A stretch of 64,000 bases of DNA, taken from positions 7,743,891-7,807,890 of the forward strand of contig NC_092180.1 in NCBI RefSeq assembly GCF_043641665.1, given 5' to 3'. Positions 1 through 37,612 of the stretch are shown one piece after another. The stretch's first letter is position 1, and every line of letters starts with the position of its first letter. Source of the DNA: Enoplosus armatus. Lineage: Eukaryota; Chordata; Actinopteri; Centrarchiformes; Enoplosidae. Position numbers and translations under genes: made by a program. The notes under the pieces are model-generated. The model was not told the origin of the DNA, ran no database searches, and saw nothing but the letters and a program-made list of their open reading frames with translations.

Positions 1-1580
1 AAAGCTGTGCTTTGTACTGAAACTGCTTCGTCTTCACAGGCTGAAAAATACAAGGTTAGCATCCTCAGACCTGCTAGCAGTATTTTTCTGTCATGTCATG
101 CAAAAACACTTGGAGTGGACAAAGTCGTCACCACGTTGTCACCTTATTGTCCTATAAAAATAATTGGTAGTAAAACAGACTTTAAAGTCATGCGTCTGTC
201 CTTTTCACTGGTTTCTGTACAGATTTTTTTTTTTACGGTCCTGAGTGTGCAAAAAGTCAATATTACTGATGGCTAAAAATAAGACCAATGTTATGGACTG
301 CTGAGAGAGAAAATTAAAAAAGCAAAGGCATCTTCCTGCTCTCTTTACACAGCCTTCTGCAGAGTACTCATATCACACACACACACACACGTATTCCGAC
401 TGTGTGTTTGTAATTTAACTAAAACGCTGCAGAATAGTACAGTATGTGAGATGTTTTCAAGTTCTGTGTAAATGCCTATTATATACTACCTACTACACAA
501 TACAATGCTGCAAAAGTATTTTGCAAATTGGCAAAGCTTCCTGAAGTTAATGCAGGATATATTTCATATAACCCTCTGACAAGAACTATGGCAGCCGTGA
601 ACTACAACTGCCATTGAATGTACTTTGCTAACATCGTTTTACAAGAATATTAACATTTTACAAAAGTGCATCCTCCTCCTCATGACATTTGATGAATGCC
701 ATTATCTTTAAGTACTTATATATGGGTTTAAAGAGATGTGCCTCCTGTCTGCTCTACGGTATCCTGAAGCATCAGACTGCTTTGTCAGATAATCTGGCCC
801 ACGGTTCAAATCAGTGTACGGTTTACAGCTATCAGGGGGGAAAAGTTTTATCTATAGTTTAACTAATTCCTTTCTTTATCATTTGTTACTGTCTGAAACT
901 CAAATGTTTGTCTTGTCAGAGTAACATAGGCTGCATAAAATGACAGTATGAAAACCTAAACAAATATTCATGCTAAGCTTACAGTATATTTCTTCACACA
1001 GTGTTTACAAATGGAGGTTGAACATTTCCATTACATCATCACTGGGTCACATTTGTAAATGTCTTCATAACCTATCAAATGCCCAAACAAACAGAAACAA
1101 AGTCAAGTGAAATGCATTTAACACGATCTTACACCTGCTTTACAAAACTCTTATTAATGCTTAAAAAATGTCATTCAATTTTGAAATCCACTTTAACATC
1201 TGTACAAAAAAAATGTTAAAATCATGAAAAATAAGGAGAAAAAATAAGAATCTCGCAACAGCCTTTCTGGCACTTAGATGCCAAAGATTAAAAAATTGCC
1301 ATCAAAACAATTCTGGACAAAAAGTGGAGATCATACTAACATGGTACTGCTTTACTGCACTTGTCCCCTTTTGCCACAAACAACATGTATATAAAAAGTG
1401 CTACTGACAGCTGGTGGGGAGGAGGGACTAAGTTACAGATTGAGGATTGGCTGAACGAGGGTGGGGGGCTCATCATCTTTCCGTACTCGTGTAGCCGTTC
1501 TTGCCCGCATGCAGCCTGTGTATGTTTAGTCACTGACAGGAGACGTGGTGTAAAGGAAGTGGGTGGATGAAGGGTTTTCC
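1..1580 (-). other. smad3: probable smad3 3' UTR, running off the left edge
   Basis: This stretch directly follows the smad3 stop codon on the minus strand. It is AT-rich and holds no convincing coding exon. I see no canonical AATAAA (TTTATT on the plus strand) between the stop and position 1, so the transcript probably ends beyond the window. A long 3' UTR is usual for vertebrate SMAD3. That it is transcribed is an inference; only the lack of other content is seen. Confidence 0.45.
374..390. repeat. (CA)n microsatellite
   Basis: Short pure CA run of 17 bases in the probable smad3 3' UTR. Confidence 0.9.
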
Positions 1581-26220
<24,640 letters not shown>

Positions 26221-27012
26221 TGCATCAAATGCAAATGCAGGAGCTGCTGCTGAGAGTCTCTATTCAGGCTTCAGACTGCACAGCAGACCTGTGAAAGGCC
26301 AGTCTGAGCAGCTGGCCAAGTGTGCTGCGCTGATATTGCACAACCCCTACCTTTCCCCTGCTATTGCTTATGCTGATAAAATTGCATGTGGCTGTGCCCA
26401 AATGAGCTGTCACAATCACATATACACAGATCACTTGATTTGGTTATGTAACACTGGGCAAACCATCTGATTGCATGTGAGTGCACTTAGGAAGTTCGAT
26501 GAAATTAAGTCCTGGCATTGATCTTTATTTTTGTGAACCATGTAGAATATAGCTATCTGAAAATCTGATCTGTAGGCTCCGCTTAAACTTTCCACAGATT
26601 ATGTTCTTTACTTATTCTTTGTGAATTGTCTTGAAAACTCCCCAAATGAAATCATCCATCTGTTTCAGTTTATCTACGCAACATAATTATAGTCCAAAGA
26701 GGGCCATGATGTTCTTACCTCCTTATTTCCCTCCACAGGGTAATAAAGTTTTGGGTTTTAGGTCTCATTTTTTCTTTTCCATTTTATTTTTGGAAATCCA
26801 CACATTCTTAATTATCTGACCGGCAGTCGTGCAAGTGCTGTTGTATAAGGATACATTCCTGTGTGTGTTTATTGCACAAAGACTTGCAGGGGTTTGACAT
26901 TCAGCATCTCCAACACAACACTTTCCAGTAATTGCTACTGGGTTGTTTGTTTCCACATTGGTAAATAACTGAGGAGTTGCTCTAAAATGGAAGGTGATAA
27001 AATAAAGTCATG

Positions 27013-27036
27013 CACACACACACACACACACACACA
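27013..27036. repeat. (CA)n microsatellite
   Basis: About 24 bases of CA. Confidence 0.93.
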
Positions 27037-27196
27037 AGCAGAGCCACCAACTTGCCTCAGCTTGTTAGAGATACGAACATAGACCGCCTACTCAACAAGG
27101 TGGCAGTTTGATTTGCAGCGTGGCTCAGCCCCTAAGACCACAACTTATACACACAGTCACGCATATGCATCCCCCCTCCCTCACACAGTCACTGGT

Positions 27197-27197
<1 letters not shown>

Positions 27198-27235
<38 letters not shown>

Positions 27236-27237
27236 CA
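27198..27237. repeat. (CA)n microsatellite
   Basis: About 40 bases with one G interruption. Confidence 0.95.
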
Positions 27238-27300
27238 TAGTGTCAAGGAGTCAAAGTGCCAGATGTACAAAAGAGTGTGTAAGCACAGCTGAGCTCACCA

Positions 27301-27320
27301 GAGAGAGAGAGAGAGAGAGA
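27301..27320. repeat. (GA)10 microsatellite
   Basis: Twenty bases of GA. Confidence 0.95.
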
Positions 27321-28377
27321 TAGCGGACAGTTTAGGGTGTGAGGCTGCCTTTGTTCTTCAAGGTTCAAAAGAAATACTTTATTGCATTCAAAAGTGGTTT
27401 CCAAACTTGGGTGCCTTATTTGCAAGCGCTTGAAAGAGTTGTAAAAGTTGTGAATGCTCTGCACAAAGAAGCTGTTGCACTTGCTTTGTTTCCATTTACA
27501 AACTCCAATTTCTAAAGTAGTGTAATCCACAAAAGGCAAAAGCAGAACAACTAGACCCCCAAAAAGGCTACCCTGGAAAATACACATTATTTTTACTAAT
27601 CGCCATCTACTGAACTGTGATTAAGGAATGATTTTAACGTAAACATAAACTATTGTCAATTGTCAGTGTTCCCATTCCCATACCTTATTTAAAAGTGCAA
27701 ACCTTTAATCAGTGCCTCCATTGACAGTTCACACTCATACACGAATAGTAGCAACGACCTGTGGTTACCATTTTGGTATGTGTGTACAGGCACATTGACC
27801 TGCGTCCAGCAGCAGTCCCCCTCTCTGTGCACAGTGTGTAGTTTGTGCTAAAAATACAGCTGGCTTTAGGCTCAGCAGGACAGACCCCTTCGCTTTTATC
27901 TATTTTGGTTACACAGCAAAGTATATTTTTACATCTGCTAAAGGCATGTCAAGGTTCTTCCTTCATGCTTCCAACCAAAAGATGTCATGCTGCACAATAA
28001 TGTATTCAAATACAAAAAGCATATACAACTTAGTAAATCTTCATTAACTATATTAAGTGAAACATTTTTCAACCAGTTCTATCACAAACATTTACATTAG
28101 TGACCCAGTGAGAAAGTTTTTTATATACAGTGGTTTTTGTGCTCTTAGCCATCAACAGCTCCTTGTCTGTGGTAACAAGTCTACAGCTGTAAAACACCCC
28201 ACTCTTTCTGTCTCTCTGGTGTGTTGGCAGGTTGGAGGAGAAGGCTGGAGGAGCGTGCTGCCATGTGTCACATGCTGAGGCCCTGCGGCCCTCTCGGCAC
28301 CTGTTTACGCCCCCGGGGACACGACCGGCCAAGACAGCTGGTTTGTTTTGGAGAAGTGTAGGGCTAGACAGGGCGGA

Positions 28378-28471
28378 TATGGGGGTGCAGGATGGGGGAT
28401 GGGATTACAGCTGGGCCGTGGTGGACGGGGGGTAGGACAGGATGGACGGGGGGACTGTGGGAGGGGGGGGC
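28378..28471 (+). other. G-rich stretch with many G-runs
   Basis: At least seven runs of three or more G within about 95 bases on the plus strand, including runs of five, six and eight. This fits the pattern for one or more G-quadruplexes. No gene is attached to it. Confidence 0.6.
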
Positions 28472-28596
28472 GGTCTTCTGTGAGAAGAATTACTGAGCAC
28501 AAAAGGCACGTCAGCAAGACTGAATAGGCAGTGACCACGTACAATCCGATGGATGATAATGACATTGTGCTGCCGGCGACCTCAGGGGACTTGGTC

Positions 28597-28598
<2 letters not shown>

Positions 28599-28631
<33 letters not shown>

Positions 28632-28634
28632 TGT
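28599..28634. repeat. (TG)n microsatellite
   Basis: About 36 bases of TG with one G-G interruption. Confidence 0.93.
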
Positions 28635-29092
28635 GATGTCAGCTGGTGTCCCAATGGAGCTGAAGGGTCAGAAAGAAAAGAAACTGTGGGCCCCTGGATG
28701 GAGGTGATAAGGACACAGATGACTAATGTTTGGCCAATTTAAAAAGGGAATTACAATTAGACTGATGAACACAACATTTTAAAACGTATCTTCAATATAA
28801 ATAAAATAATTACTGTGTTAATAAAGTGTATTAACTACTTAATTTTATTCCAATATTCACCTTAAAGTTTCCCTTAAGTAGCTTCAAAATGATATTGAAA
28901 AACATTCCCACTGTTTATCAACATCTCATTTATCTCACTCTACACTGTGAAATTATATCACACTTTTTTGCATGAAATATTACAAATTTTGGATATATTA
29001 AACTCCACTATAAATCTAAAACAGATGTTTAGATGTTTTGTGCATTCTTTTATACATGACGTACACTATTTGGTGTTCTGTATTTGACAGCA

Positions 29093-29150
29093 ATTGAAGA
29101 AGTACTCTGATCTTTTACTCAGGTAAAAGTAGCAGTACCACAAAAACACG
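29093..29150 (+). repeat. MITE-like family B, copy 1 (fragment)
   Basis: Shows gaagaagtactctgatctttt and a following caggtaaaagtagcagtacc block, the left end of a family seen in three more places up to 35.5 kb. Confidence 0.6.
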
Positions 29151-29394
29151 TGTTTGAACAATACGTGTGAAATACAAGTGGGTTTTTTATTTCAGGCACG
29201 TTCATATGTGAAGGGCTCGGGGCAAACTGTTGAGATCCATGTGAAAGTGTTTTTCACCGATCTCCTTGGCAATAACTTGACGCCTTGTTTTCTCTCTGAG
29301 AAAGCCATCAATCGCTCAACAGCTCCTGACAGCTCCTCCAGCGGCTGGTAGAGAGCACATGGTGTCCCGGAGGGTCGACGTCATAATAACCCCG

Positions 29395-29396
<2 letters not shown>

Positions 29397-29442
<46 letters not shown>
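29397..29442. repeat. (CA)23 microsatellite
   Basis: Pure AC for 46 bases. Confidence 0.97.
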
Positions 29443-29446
<4 letters not shown>

Positions 29447-31262
29447 CCACATGCTCCTCCCTTCTCACTTCAGTAGTCTTTACATGACACTTTGTCTTCT
29501 CTCTCTTTCACTTTTGTTTGCACTCCCTTCACAAACATCCCCTTTTTTTCACATCTTTATACAAACTTATTTCTGCAAATGTGTATTTATATGTGGCCAT
29601 TGTTTACATCGGATAATCCACTTAAGCAGAGGAAACAATTCTCGGTTCACAAGCCCTCTGTGACAAATCATCTAAAACTTCAGGCTGTTGCACAACTCAC
29701 TGTGCTATGAATAACAGGAAGACAGCTATTTTTCCTCTCAGTGTAATTGCCTGTCACTCAACAAAATTCACAGTGGCGCTCTGCATAAATTCAAACCACA
29801 TATAAAGGTAGGCGTTGTTGAAATTACATACCATAAACTGTACATGACGCTTTGGATTTAAGAACTTCTGAGATTAGTTTGACTTTGTTTGTTTGTACGG
29901 TACATGTAGTGCAAGAGTGTGCAGTGCAAAGCATGCTGGAACAAATAATGTACGTGATAAGATGGATAGCCTATATATGTACAGTATATACAGCAGCACA
30001 ATGGACTGTAAAAGAACATTGTGTACATAGTATTGCACAATGTGTATGTTACACGATTTATGTATATCTATATATAATGCAATTTAATGTCTTTTTTGGA
30101 TTATTGATCTGTTGATTTAGTCATTCAACTGTTCAATTACAGGTGCTGTAAGTTACATCTTCCAACATGAAGGCCCAAATACTGTCTTTTTTTGTCAGCC
30201 TAAAAGTTGTCAAATCTAAATATTTTAGATAAAAAAACAGTGGGATCTGCCGATGAAACACTCCCATGTGTTATTGTTCTATATTACCCACAGCTTGCTA
30301 AAACGGTGAAGATTCCCAGAAAAAAACAAAAAAACAAGGACATGACCTTGTGTTCTTAGTAGTAGCTCCGGCCCTGACTCTGTCACAGTAGTAGATTTCT
30401 GGGTCAAGAGGGCGACCCCCTGTGAGTCCTGAAAACCCTCAGAGGGAAATGGGTCAGTATGAGTGTCCTGTGGTAACAGACTGGTGGAGTCATATGTTTG
30501 CTTGTTGCTCATCAGCGCTGTGTGACTCTGCTGATGCGACTTCTCCCTGATACTATGTGAACACACATGACTGGATCAAACACATGACTCATGGCATAGG
30601 TAGGTCTATTCTCGTCCCTCATATAGTCAGTCTCTTTGTGGCTGCAGTGAACATTTTACCTCCAGTTAATCTCCCCTCGAGCTGCGACTCATCATGGGAA
30701 ACGACAATCCCTCAGATAACCTAGTGTTCCTGCTGCAGCTGATTATAAACTACAAGTTGGTCTTACAGTGCAGTCTGAGGCACCACTGCCATGACTTACC
30801 TCTGAGTCACGAGTCACTATAAATGGCTGTTGGTCAATCCCTGTGAGAGCAAATTTCCTGTTGTTAGCATGCCTGCATAATCTCATTGATAGCAGACAGG
30901 ATATTGAGTTGAGGTCATTCAGTTTGAGATGGTGTGCAAAGGCAAGCAGCTCACAGAGCATTGCACCACATATGAGACTGTCATTTGGTATCATTTAACA
31001 ACACATGCTGTATCAGCATACTTGGACTCAAGTACTTTGGGATGTTGATTCAGCTGAAGTTATAAAACTGAGGAGCGTTAGAGTAACAGCCAAAACGAGT
31101 TTTTAAGAAAGTGTGTAATCTTCTCTGATGGAAATGTTTCTGTTATGTACGGCCAAAAAAAAATCCTTCTTACAAATGACTCAACAGCATGTTCGCTGAT
31201 GTACATAGATTTCATTACAATGAAACAGTCAATAGAAGCTTCCTCTCTGAAATATTTCATCA

Positions 31263-31740
31263 TAAGATAAAATAAGATGAGCCTTTATTGATCTGCAGAG
31301 GGGAAATTCAGCGCAAGGACAAAAACAAGTACAGATAAAGAGAGAAAGTGAAAAAAATGAATAATTAGAATCATATAAAATGAGAATAGACATAGAAATA
31401 CAAACCATACAAGAGCAGACATGGTGTGATTAATAGCAGCCAGTATAGAATATCAGAATCATATATAATATGATTAAGTAACGATACTTATTGTCTGTGT
31501 GTATTACAGAAATATAGAAAACAGTATAACATAATATATATAGTACAGCAATATAGAATTGAATAGAGTATAACATATAATTATAACAATATAATACATA
31601 ATAAATAATATAGTATATTCCACAGTGACCCCTCATTGTGGTATATATACATAAAAAAACTAAAGAAAAAGCAATAAAATAAGTGGACAGCAACACTTGT
31701 ATCCCAGTAATGGGTAAATACAATGGTAGATATTCAGTAG
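31263..31740. repeat. AT-rich degraded repeat with a tttattgatc...ggggaaattc start
   Basis: The segment 31263-31310 (agcctttattgatctgcaga, then ggggaaattc) matches, from memory, a common terminus of dispersed teleost retroelements. The following 400 bases are low-complexity TA-rich sequence. Class and boundaries are uncertain. Confidence 0.45.
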
Positions 31741-32189
31741 TTACTTAGAGTGATTGATTAACCTTTTGATGTTGTTAAATCTTCGTCACCTGGATCTCCT
31801 GTCAAACATAAAGACACTCTCTTGGGACATCATCTCCTAAACATCTGTTCTTTGAAATTGACAGATTATGATTAACCACACCTTAAATCAGACAGATTAG
31901 TTCTGTACACAGGGCTAAGCAAAACCAAACATTTCTCAAAAACAACATATAACTCAAGCAGTCGCTACACTGGCCCCTCCAAATGTACACACACATTACA
32001 TTAAGAGTAGTAGTCAGTTCCCCTCCCAAACTAAAACAACATAAGAAGTCACAAGACAAATCCATAGAGTCACGAGATGATAAACAGGATGGGAAAGCAG
32101 TAAAAAAAACATTCTGCTGCTCTAAATTACTCAGACTTTCAACATGTGACTTACCAGATTATTACACCTCTAAAATGATTCAAATACAA

Positions 32190-32454
32190 TAAGAGTGTAC
32201 AATTGGATTTTACTGAGGTAGAGCTAATTTTACTACTTTATACACTGTTGTACAATCCATCATATTTCATACATCGATCATATGTTTTTTAAGTAAAATC
32301 TGAATCTGTTGAAACTGCTGAAAGTAACTGTCAAATAAACGTAGTGGAGTAAAAAGTATAAAGCACAATACAGTTTGAATGCTCAAGTAAAGTACAAGTA
32401 CCTCAAAATTGTACATAAGTACAATACCTAAGTAAATGTACTTTCCACCACTAG
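32190..32454 (-). repeat. MITE-like family B, copy 2
   Basis: Contains gtagtggagtaaaaagtata, caagtaaagtacaagtacct and the end tgtactttccaccactag, the family's outer terminus. Confidence 0.6.
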
Positions 32455-33654
32455 ACAGAACTTTGCCTTAATGGGGCCACAAAGTAAGCAACATTGCACC
32501 AGTTACTTCTAAAACCTGAGTGAAATAAACATGTTTGTTTGGATTTATACAAAATATGATGATTTCTCTGCATGTGATTGTGAACATGTGTAATTCTTGA
32601 TGTCCTATTGAATGCAAACAGTTAGATTGCGCCACCCAGTGGTAACATTCATTCATTACAAGCATTTGCACTTCTCAAATATCTCATTCCCTGTAGCTGA
32701 GACAAAGGAGCAGTTTGACCTCACAGACTTTTACTGAACAAAATTAAGTACATCATCAGAACTATCATATAACCGACGAAATAATTAGACTTCATGAATT
32801 GCAGACATCAAAATCTTGATCATGTTTTTTCTGAAGGAGATGAACCACCAGGATGAGCGCTGACTATTACTGATTACATGCTATGTTAAACGAATTATGT
32901 CTAAAATCATACTTCTGTGTGGGACTTGTATGATACTGTCCACTGCACATCATACTTAACAGAACACTAAAGTGGATTAGATCGAGTAAAAAATCCTATT
33001 TGAACCATAATTGCACATTATATCCCTGCATACCAGCCTCCCATTTGCATTTATATGACAACAAAACCCCTCAATCTCAGATAACATATGCATAGAAGAT
33101 CGAGCATTTGGTCACAGACCATTGCTTTTCTTTGTGGCTGATATAATTTCTCATTCTCCTAAACCCTATTCACACACCCCTTGACAATATGCAAATAATG
33201 TCCCTGGGCTACCATTGTATTGCTGCACTTGAACAATATGAGCGAGAGGAACACTGTTGTTGCTGGAGTTGTTATCAAATTCCATGAGCCTTTAAAAATG
33301 GCTGCTGCTGATCATAATGTAGGGGCATAAACAAAGAGATCTACGGGATCGGCCTAATGTTGTTTGGAAATGAGAGTCCTGTAATATGAACAACATGGAA
33401 ATGAGATACTGACATTTGTACATCTCATCTAAATTTATTCCACTTTTTTTTTCTATTCTGCAAAGATATTTGATCATTTTGAGATAAAGAGAGAGAACAG
33501 GATTAAGAGTGATAACTGAAACAAATCATCTTATCAAGACAAGAGAATAAAGCTCGACCATCTTAAGAATATAATGATATAATTTCACTAAACTCATTAT
33601 GTAGCATCATCGTCTTTCATTATAATACCTCGGCTGATTGTTTTTGGGTGCTCT

Positions 33655-33893
33655 AGTGCGGTTGCTTCCAACCGTTTTGGCTTGTTACCCCTTAAAATGA
33701 AACAATGTTGATCCCTAATCAAAGGTCATGGCCTCAGTCTGGACGTGAGCTGTGAGTAGTTCAACCAAACAATGATTTTTATTTCTCAGATTGGAGGTAA
33801 AATTGTATTTCACAATTTTGTCTTTATTTTGTGACCCCTCAGATTTATCTTGGGACCCCTTGTGGGTCCTGAGCCCCAGGTTTGGAAGCACTG
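33655..33893 (+). repeat. hAT-like MITE, copy 1
   Basis: Ends are ttgcttccaaccgttttgg on the left and gtttggaagcactg on the right, imperfect inverted repeats. The middle has gacccctcagatttatcttg. The same order is seen at 43557-43879. Confidence 0.65.
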
Positions 33894-34254
33894 CTTAATG
33901 AGATCCTCTGTAGTTTCTTCTCAAGGCCATCTGAACGTAATTAAATACTTTCAAGTGTGTATCCCCACAAGAGTAATTATTTATTTTAGGGCAAAGAGTT
34001 TGTTTTAGATTAAGGTTTGAATTATGAGGAGCTAAACGTTAAGATTAAGGGTTGAGTTAAGGGTGCATTTGTTGTGGTAAACGGTCAAATTGTACATGTT
34101 CTCTCAAGTGTTGTTTAGACAGTCTGAAAGTCATAAATACATTTATACATACTGTATGTACAGCAGGGAGTCTTTGTCGTCCAATTTTTCTGTATTTTTG
34201 TAAAACACACAAATTCATTGTTTGATTATATTTTGATGTTGAAAAAGGAGGTCA

Positions 34255-34692
34255 GGACAAGACATTACTCAAGTACAATTTTGAGGTACTTGTACTTTAC
34301 TTCACTTTCTGCTACTTTACACTGCTAGTCCACAAAATACCCAGGAGAAAATTGACAAGCTATACAGCAGTATATAAAGTAATATATACATAAAAAATAT
34401 AAAAATCAATTTAAATTAGCTCCACATATACCAGCTGCAATATTAAAGTGATATATACATTAATGCATCAATAATTACAATTCAATATCATAATATACAT
34501 TATCCTGAAATTGGCCTTTCTGCAAAATGAGTACTTTTATTTTTGGTACTTTAAGTATATTTTGATGCAAATACTTTTGTACTTTTAAACAAAGATTTAA
34601 TGCATGGCTTCTACTTGTAACCGAGTATTTCTACACTGTGGTATTGCTACTTTTACTTTAGTAAAAGATCTGAGTACTTCTTCCACCGCTGC
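34255..34692 (-). repeat. MITE-like family B, copy 3 (nearly full length)
   Basis: About 440 bp: a left end with caattttgaggtacttgtac, a body with aaattagctccacatatacc, and a right end with aaagatctgagtacttcttc followed by caccgctg. It is the best copy of the family in this window. Confidence 0.65.
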
Positions 34693-34948
34693 GCTTTCCT
34701 TCCTGAATGAAACTCAAAAAACGTGTTACACTTGTGCCACAAGATGGCAGCAAAAAACAACTATGTTGACAGTAAAACTTTGAAACCCGACTGAGCCAAG
34801 TCCATTTATAAACGAAACCACAAAAACACTCAAGAGACGAAGTTAATTATGAAATCCACAGCAGTCTTATTTGTGATTGTGTTTCTGAAGAGAAAGTAAT
34901 ATGGTACAAAGTCTGACTGTGTGTCCAGTCATCCTCTGGAGCCAGACA

Positions 34949-35015
34949 GTCTGTCTGTCTGTCTGCCTGTCTGTCTGTCCATCTATCTGTCCATCTGAGT
35001 CACTATCTGTCTGTC
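34949..35015 (+). repeat. (CTGT)n imperfect tetranucleotide repeat
   Basis: Repeated ctgt/ccat units over about 67 bases. Confidence 0.9.
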
Positions 35016-35344
35016 TCTCTGTGTGTGGTCAACACTGTGTCATATTTACGTCACAGCAGGAAGAATCAGATGCTTTATCTCTGCCACAGTGTCCTCTCCC
35101 ATGGCAGGCGTGTTGTTTGTCTGATTAAGTTTGTATTTCTGAAAGCCAGCGAGTTCTGTTTACATGATGTTAACAGGGAATCAAATCCATTTTAAGGTTC
35201 TGTAAGAGGATGGAAACGAGGAGAGAAGAGAAGAGAGTTGCTGTGTTTATTTGTAAATATATTTATATATATATAATATATATATTTTTGCATGTAATAT
35301 TAATCACAGTATATGAACCATGTTTTAAATGTTGTGATAAGATC

Positions 35345-35470
35345 AGTGGTGGAAGAAGTACTCACACCCTTTACGTGAGTGAAAGTACTAATACAACAAT
35401 GTAATAATACTCAATACTGTACTTTTGTTTTGGATCAGCAACATGTACTTAAATATCTATTGTTAGATAC
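35345..35470 (+). repeat. MITE-like family B, copy 4 (5' part)
   Basis: Starts agtggtggaagaagtactca and continues through gagtgaaagtactaatacaa. Its right part is lost. Confidence 0.65.
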
Positions 35471-37410
35471 TTTAAATTAAAGCTGTGATTTTTTTTCAGA
35501 ATATACAGAATTTCACATTTTATATCAAAAAGAATAGAATTAACCTAAACATTCAATAGCAATGAGCAACCCTGTTAACTTAACAAATTAACATCGTATT
35601 GCTAACTGAGAAATTGAGGATTTTAATTGAAAAGTTAATCAGTTTTCTTGAAACACCATCATCCTGTATATTGGTTCAAAAGTCAGATGTTTGCAGAAAA
35701 CATTTTCGCTGTATTTACTGTATACAAAAAATGTTTCTTCTCAGTGAGAATACTCCCATGCATGGACGTTTTATTTCCTTAACATATTGTTTGCATGTGC
35801 TGCATTCACCCTCTTACATTACTGCAACTAATGCATTCCCTGACTGCAATACAGCAATTGGAAGCCGATGGTGGGCTGGAAGATAGACAGTCAACACATT
35901 CAGGTTCTGAACTAAATTGACCAAAACATTCAAAGATACTGGTTTGTTCTTTCAAGTGACTGAGTATGTAACAAACAATATGAGAAAGTGCTTAGTTATT
36001 CTTCTTTGAATGCTTGAATTTTCAGTCTAGACGTGACGTAAGAGCAATGACATGTCTTTGGAAAATTCCTGTGAAAAATACACCAAAATTCCTCAGATTC
36101 TTTTATCGGAGTGTGAATGCATCTTCTGTGTAAATATCATACTGTATATGTAAAGGAGACCTAGCATGTTTAATCGTATGTATAGTATGTTCATAAGGTG
36201 TAAGGAAAACCCCCAGGGCAATATTACACCAACGTTTCTGTAGTTTCTTCTTCATTTCTGTGAGAACATTGGTACATTTTAGGTTTTGGGGAAGTCTTGT
36301 CTTTCAGGACTTTCCAGCGTAACAAAAGGAACAAAACTTTGAGCAAAGAGAACAAAATTTTATTGCAGCAGCGAAGGCCAACCGTAGCCCTGCAGGGCAT
36401 GTGTTGACAACTCCTCCAACAATCTTAAGAACATCAGTAGTCGTTGTAATGTTGCCTTCAGGGCTCAGGCTAGTACCTGCAACACTAGCACACTGACAGG
36501 CCGACATAGCTTTCTCACCTCCACCTCAGTTTGATTGACAGCTTCACACAAAAACTGAGAGAATCCCCATTAACAGACGTCAACGGGGCAGACACATGCG
36601 CAGGGACTTTTGATTCGATGCTTCACTCGCTGCATCTCTTGTTCAACTCCCAAACGGTCCTTTTGAAAGACTATCTGGTTACTGCTGCAGGAAAACAAGG
36701 CAGTTTTATCTTCTCTTGTCAATATGATGAGCTGAGAGTGAGTTCTCTGAAAGTGAAACCTCTCAGTTCCAGCCTTTTATTTCTGTGTCTTAACACCTTG
36801 CTTGAGACAAAGGGGGGAGAGATGAAAAATGGCTGTATACTCCTGACTGGTTGAAGAGGAGGTCAGACAATAAGGCTCTGTGGCTTTAGCTAGCCGCCAC
36901 GGTTCAATAAAACGCTTTGATATGAGGAATAATGTCTGTGTGTGTCAAAGAGAGAAAGGAAAGAAGAAAGGAGCAGAGATGAAAGAGTCACGTTTAATGT
37001 CTCCAAACAGTTTGGGGTTGTCTGATGTAGACATGCACTTTTTTTTATGTTGAAGTACAGTTTAGTCTCACAAATAATGCTGATACCACAGTCTGAAGAG
37101 GACATGCGTACAGCTGGTTGGAGCAGGTGTAATTACACTTACAGAGATAAAAGGCTTCAAAGCTGCTCCATTACCTTTTCAATGTATAATTAATGATTTT
37201 TAATGATTTTATGAATAGGTTGGTCTATTACAGGGAAGACATTTTAAAGGAACCATTCAAAAATGTAATTCATCAGGATTAACTTAAATGTTCCGGACAT
37301 TCATGTTGGCCTCAGGATGAGCTGGAATAATTAAATAATTAATGATCCCCTGACTTTTCATCGGGCGCCATCATCAGCTCAAATGTTTGAGTAGTAAAAT
37401 ACCTGCCTCA

Positions 37411-37612
37411 GCATTAGCAAATGTTGGCATGCTAACATGCTAAACTAAGATGGTGAACATGGTGAACATTATAGTGCTAAACATCAGCATATTAGCAGTG
37501 TCATTGTGAGCATTTTAGCATGCCAGTGTTAGCATTTAGCTTAAACTAAGCACTGCTGTGTACAAAGTACAGCCTCACAGAGCAGCTAGCATGGCTGTGG
37601 ACTCTTAGCCTT
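37411..37612. repeat. gctaacatgct repeat family, copy 1
   Basis: Dense in gctaacatgct / ttagcat phrases, with a gtgtcattgtgagcatttt block. A related stretch lies at 58740-58930. I recall it as a dispersed percomorph repeat. Confidence 0.55.

Noticed and set aside
29397..29442. repeat arrays as CRISPR-like
   Set aside because: They are plain dinucleotide runs without spacers, in a eukaryotic context.
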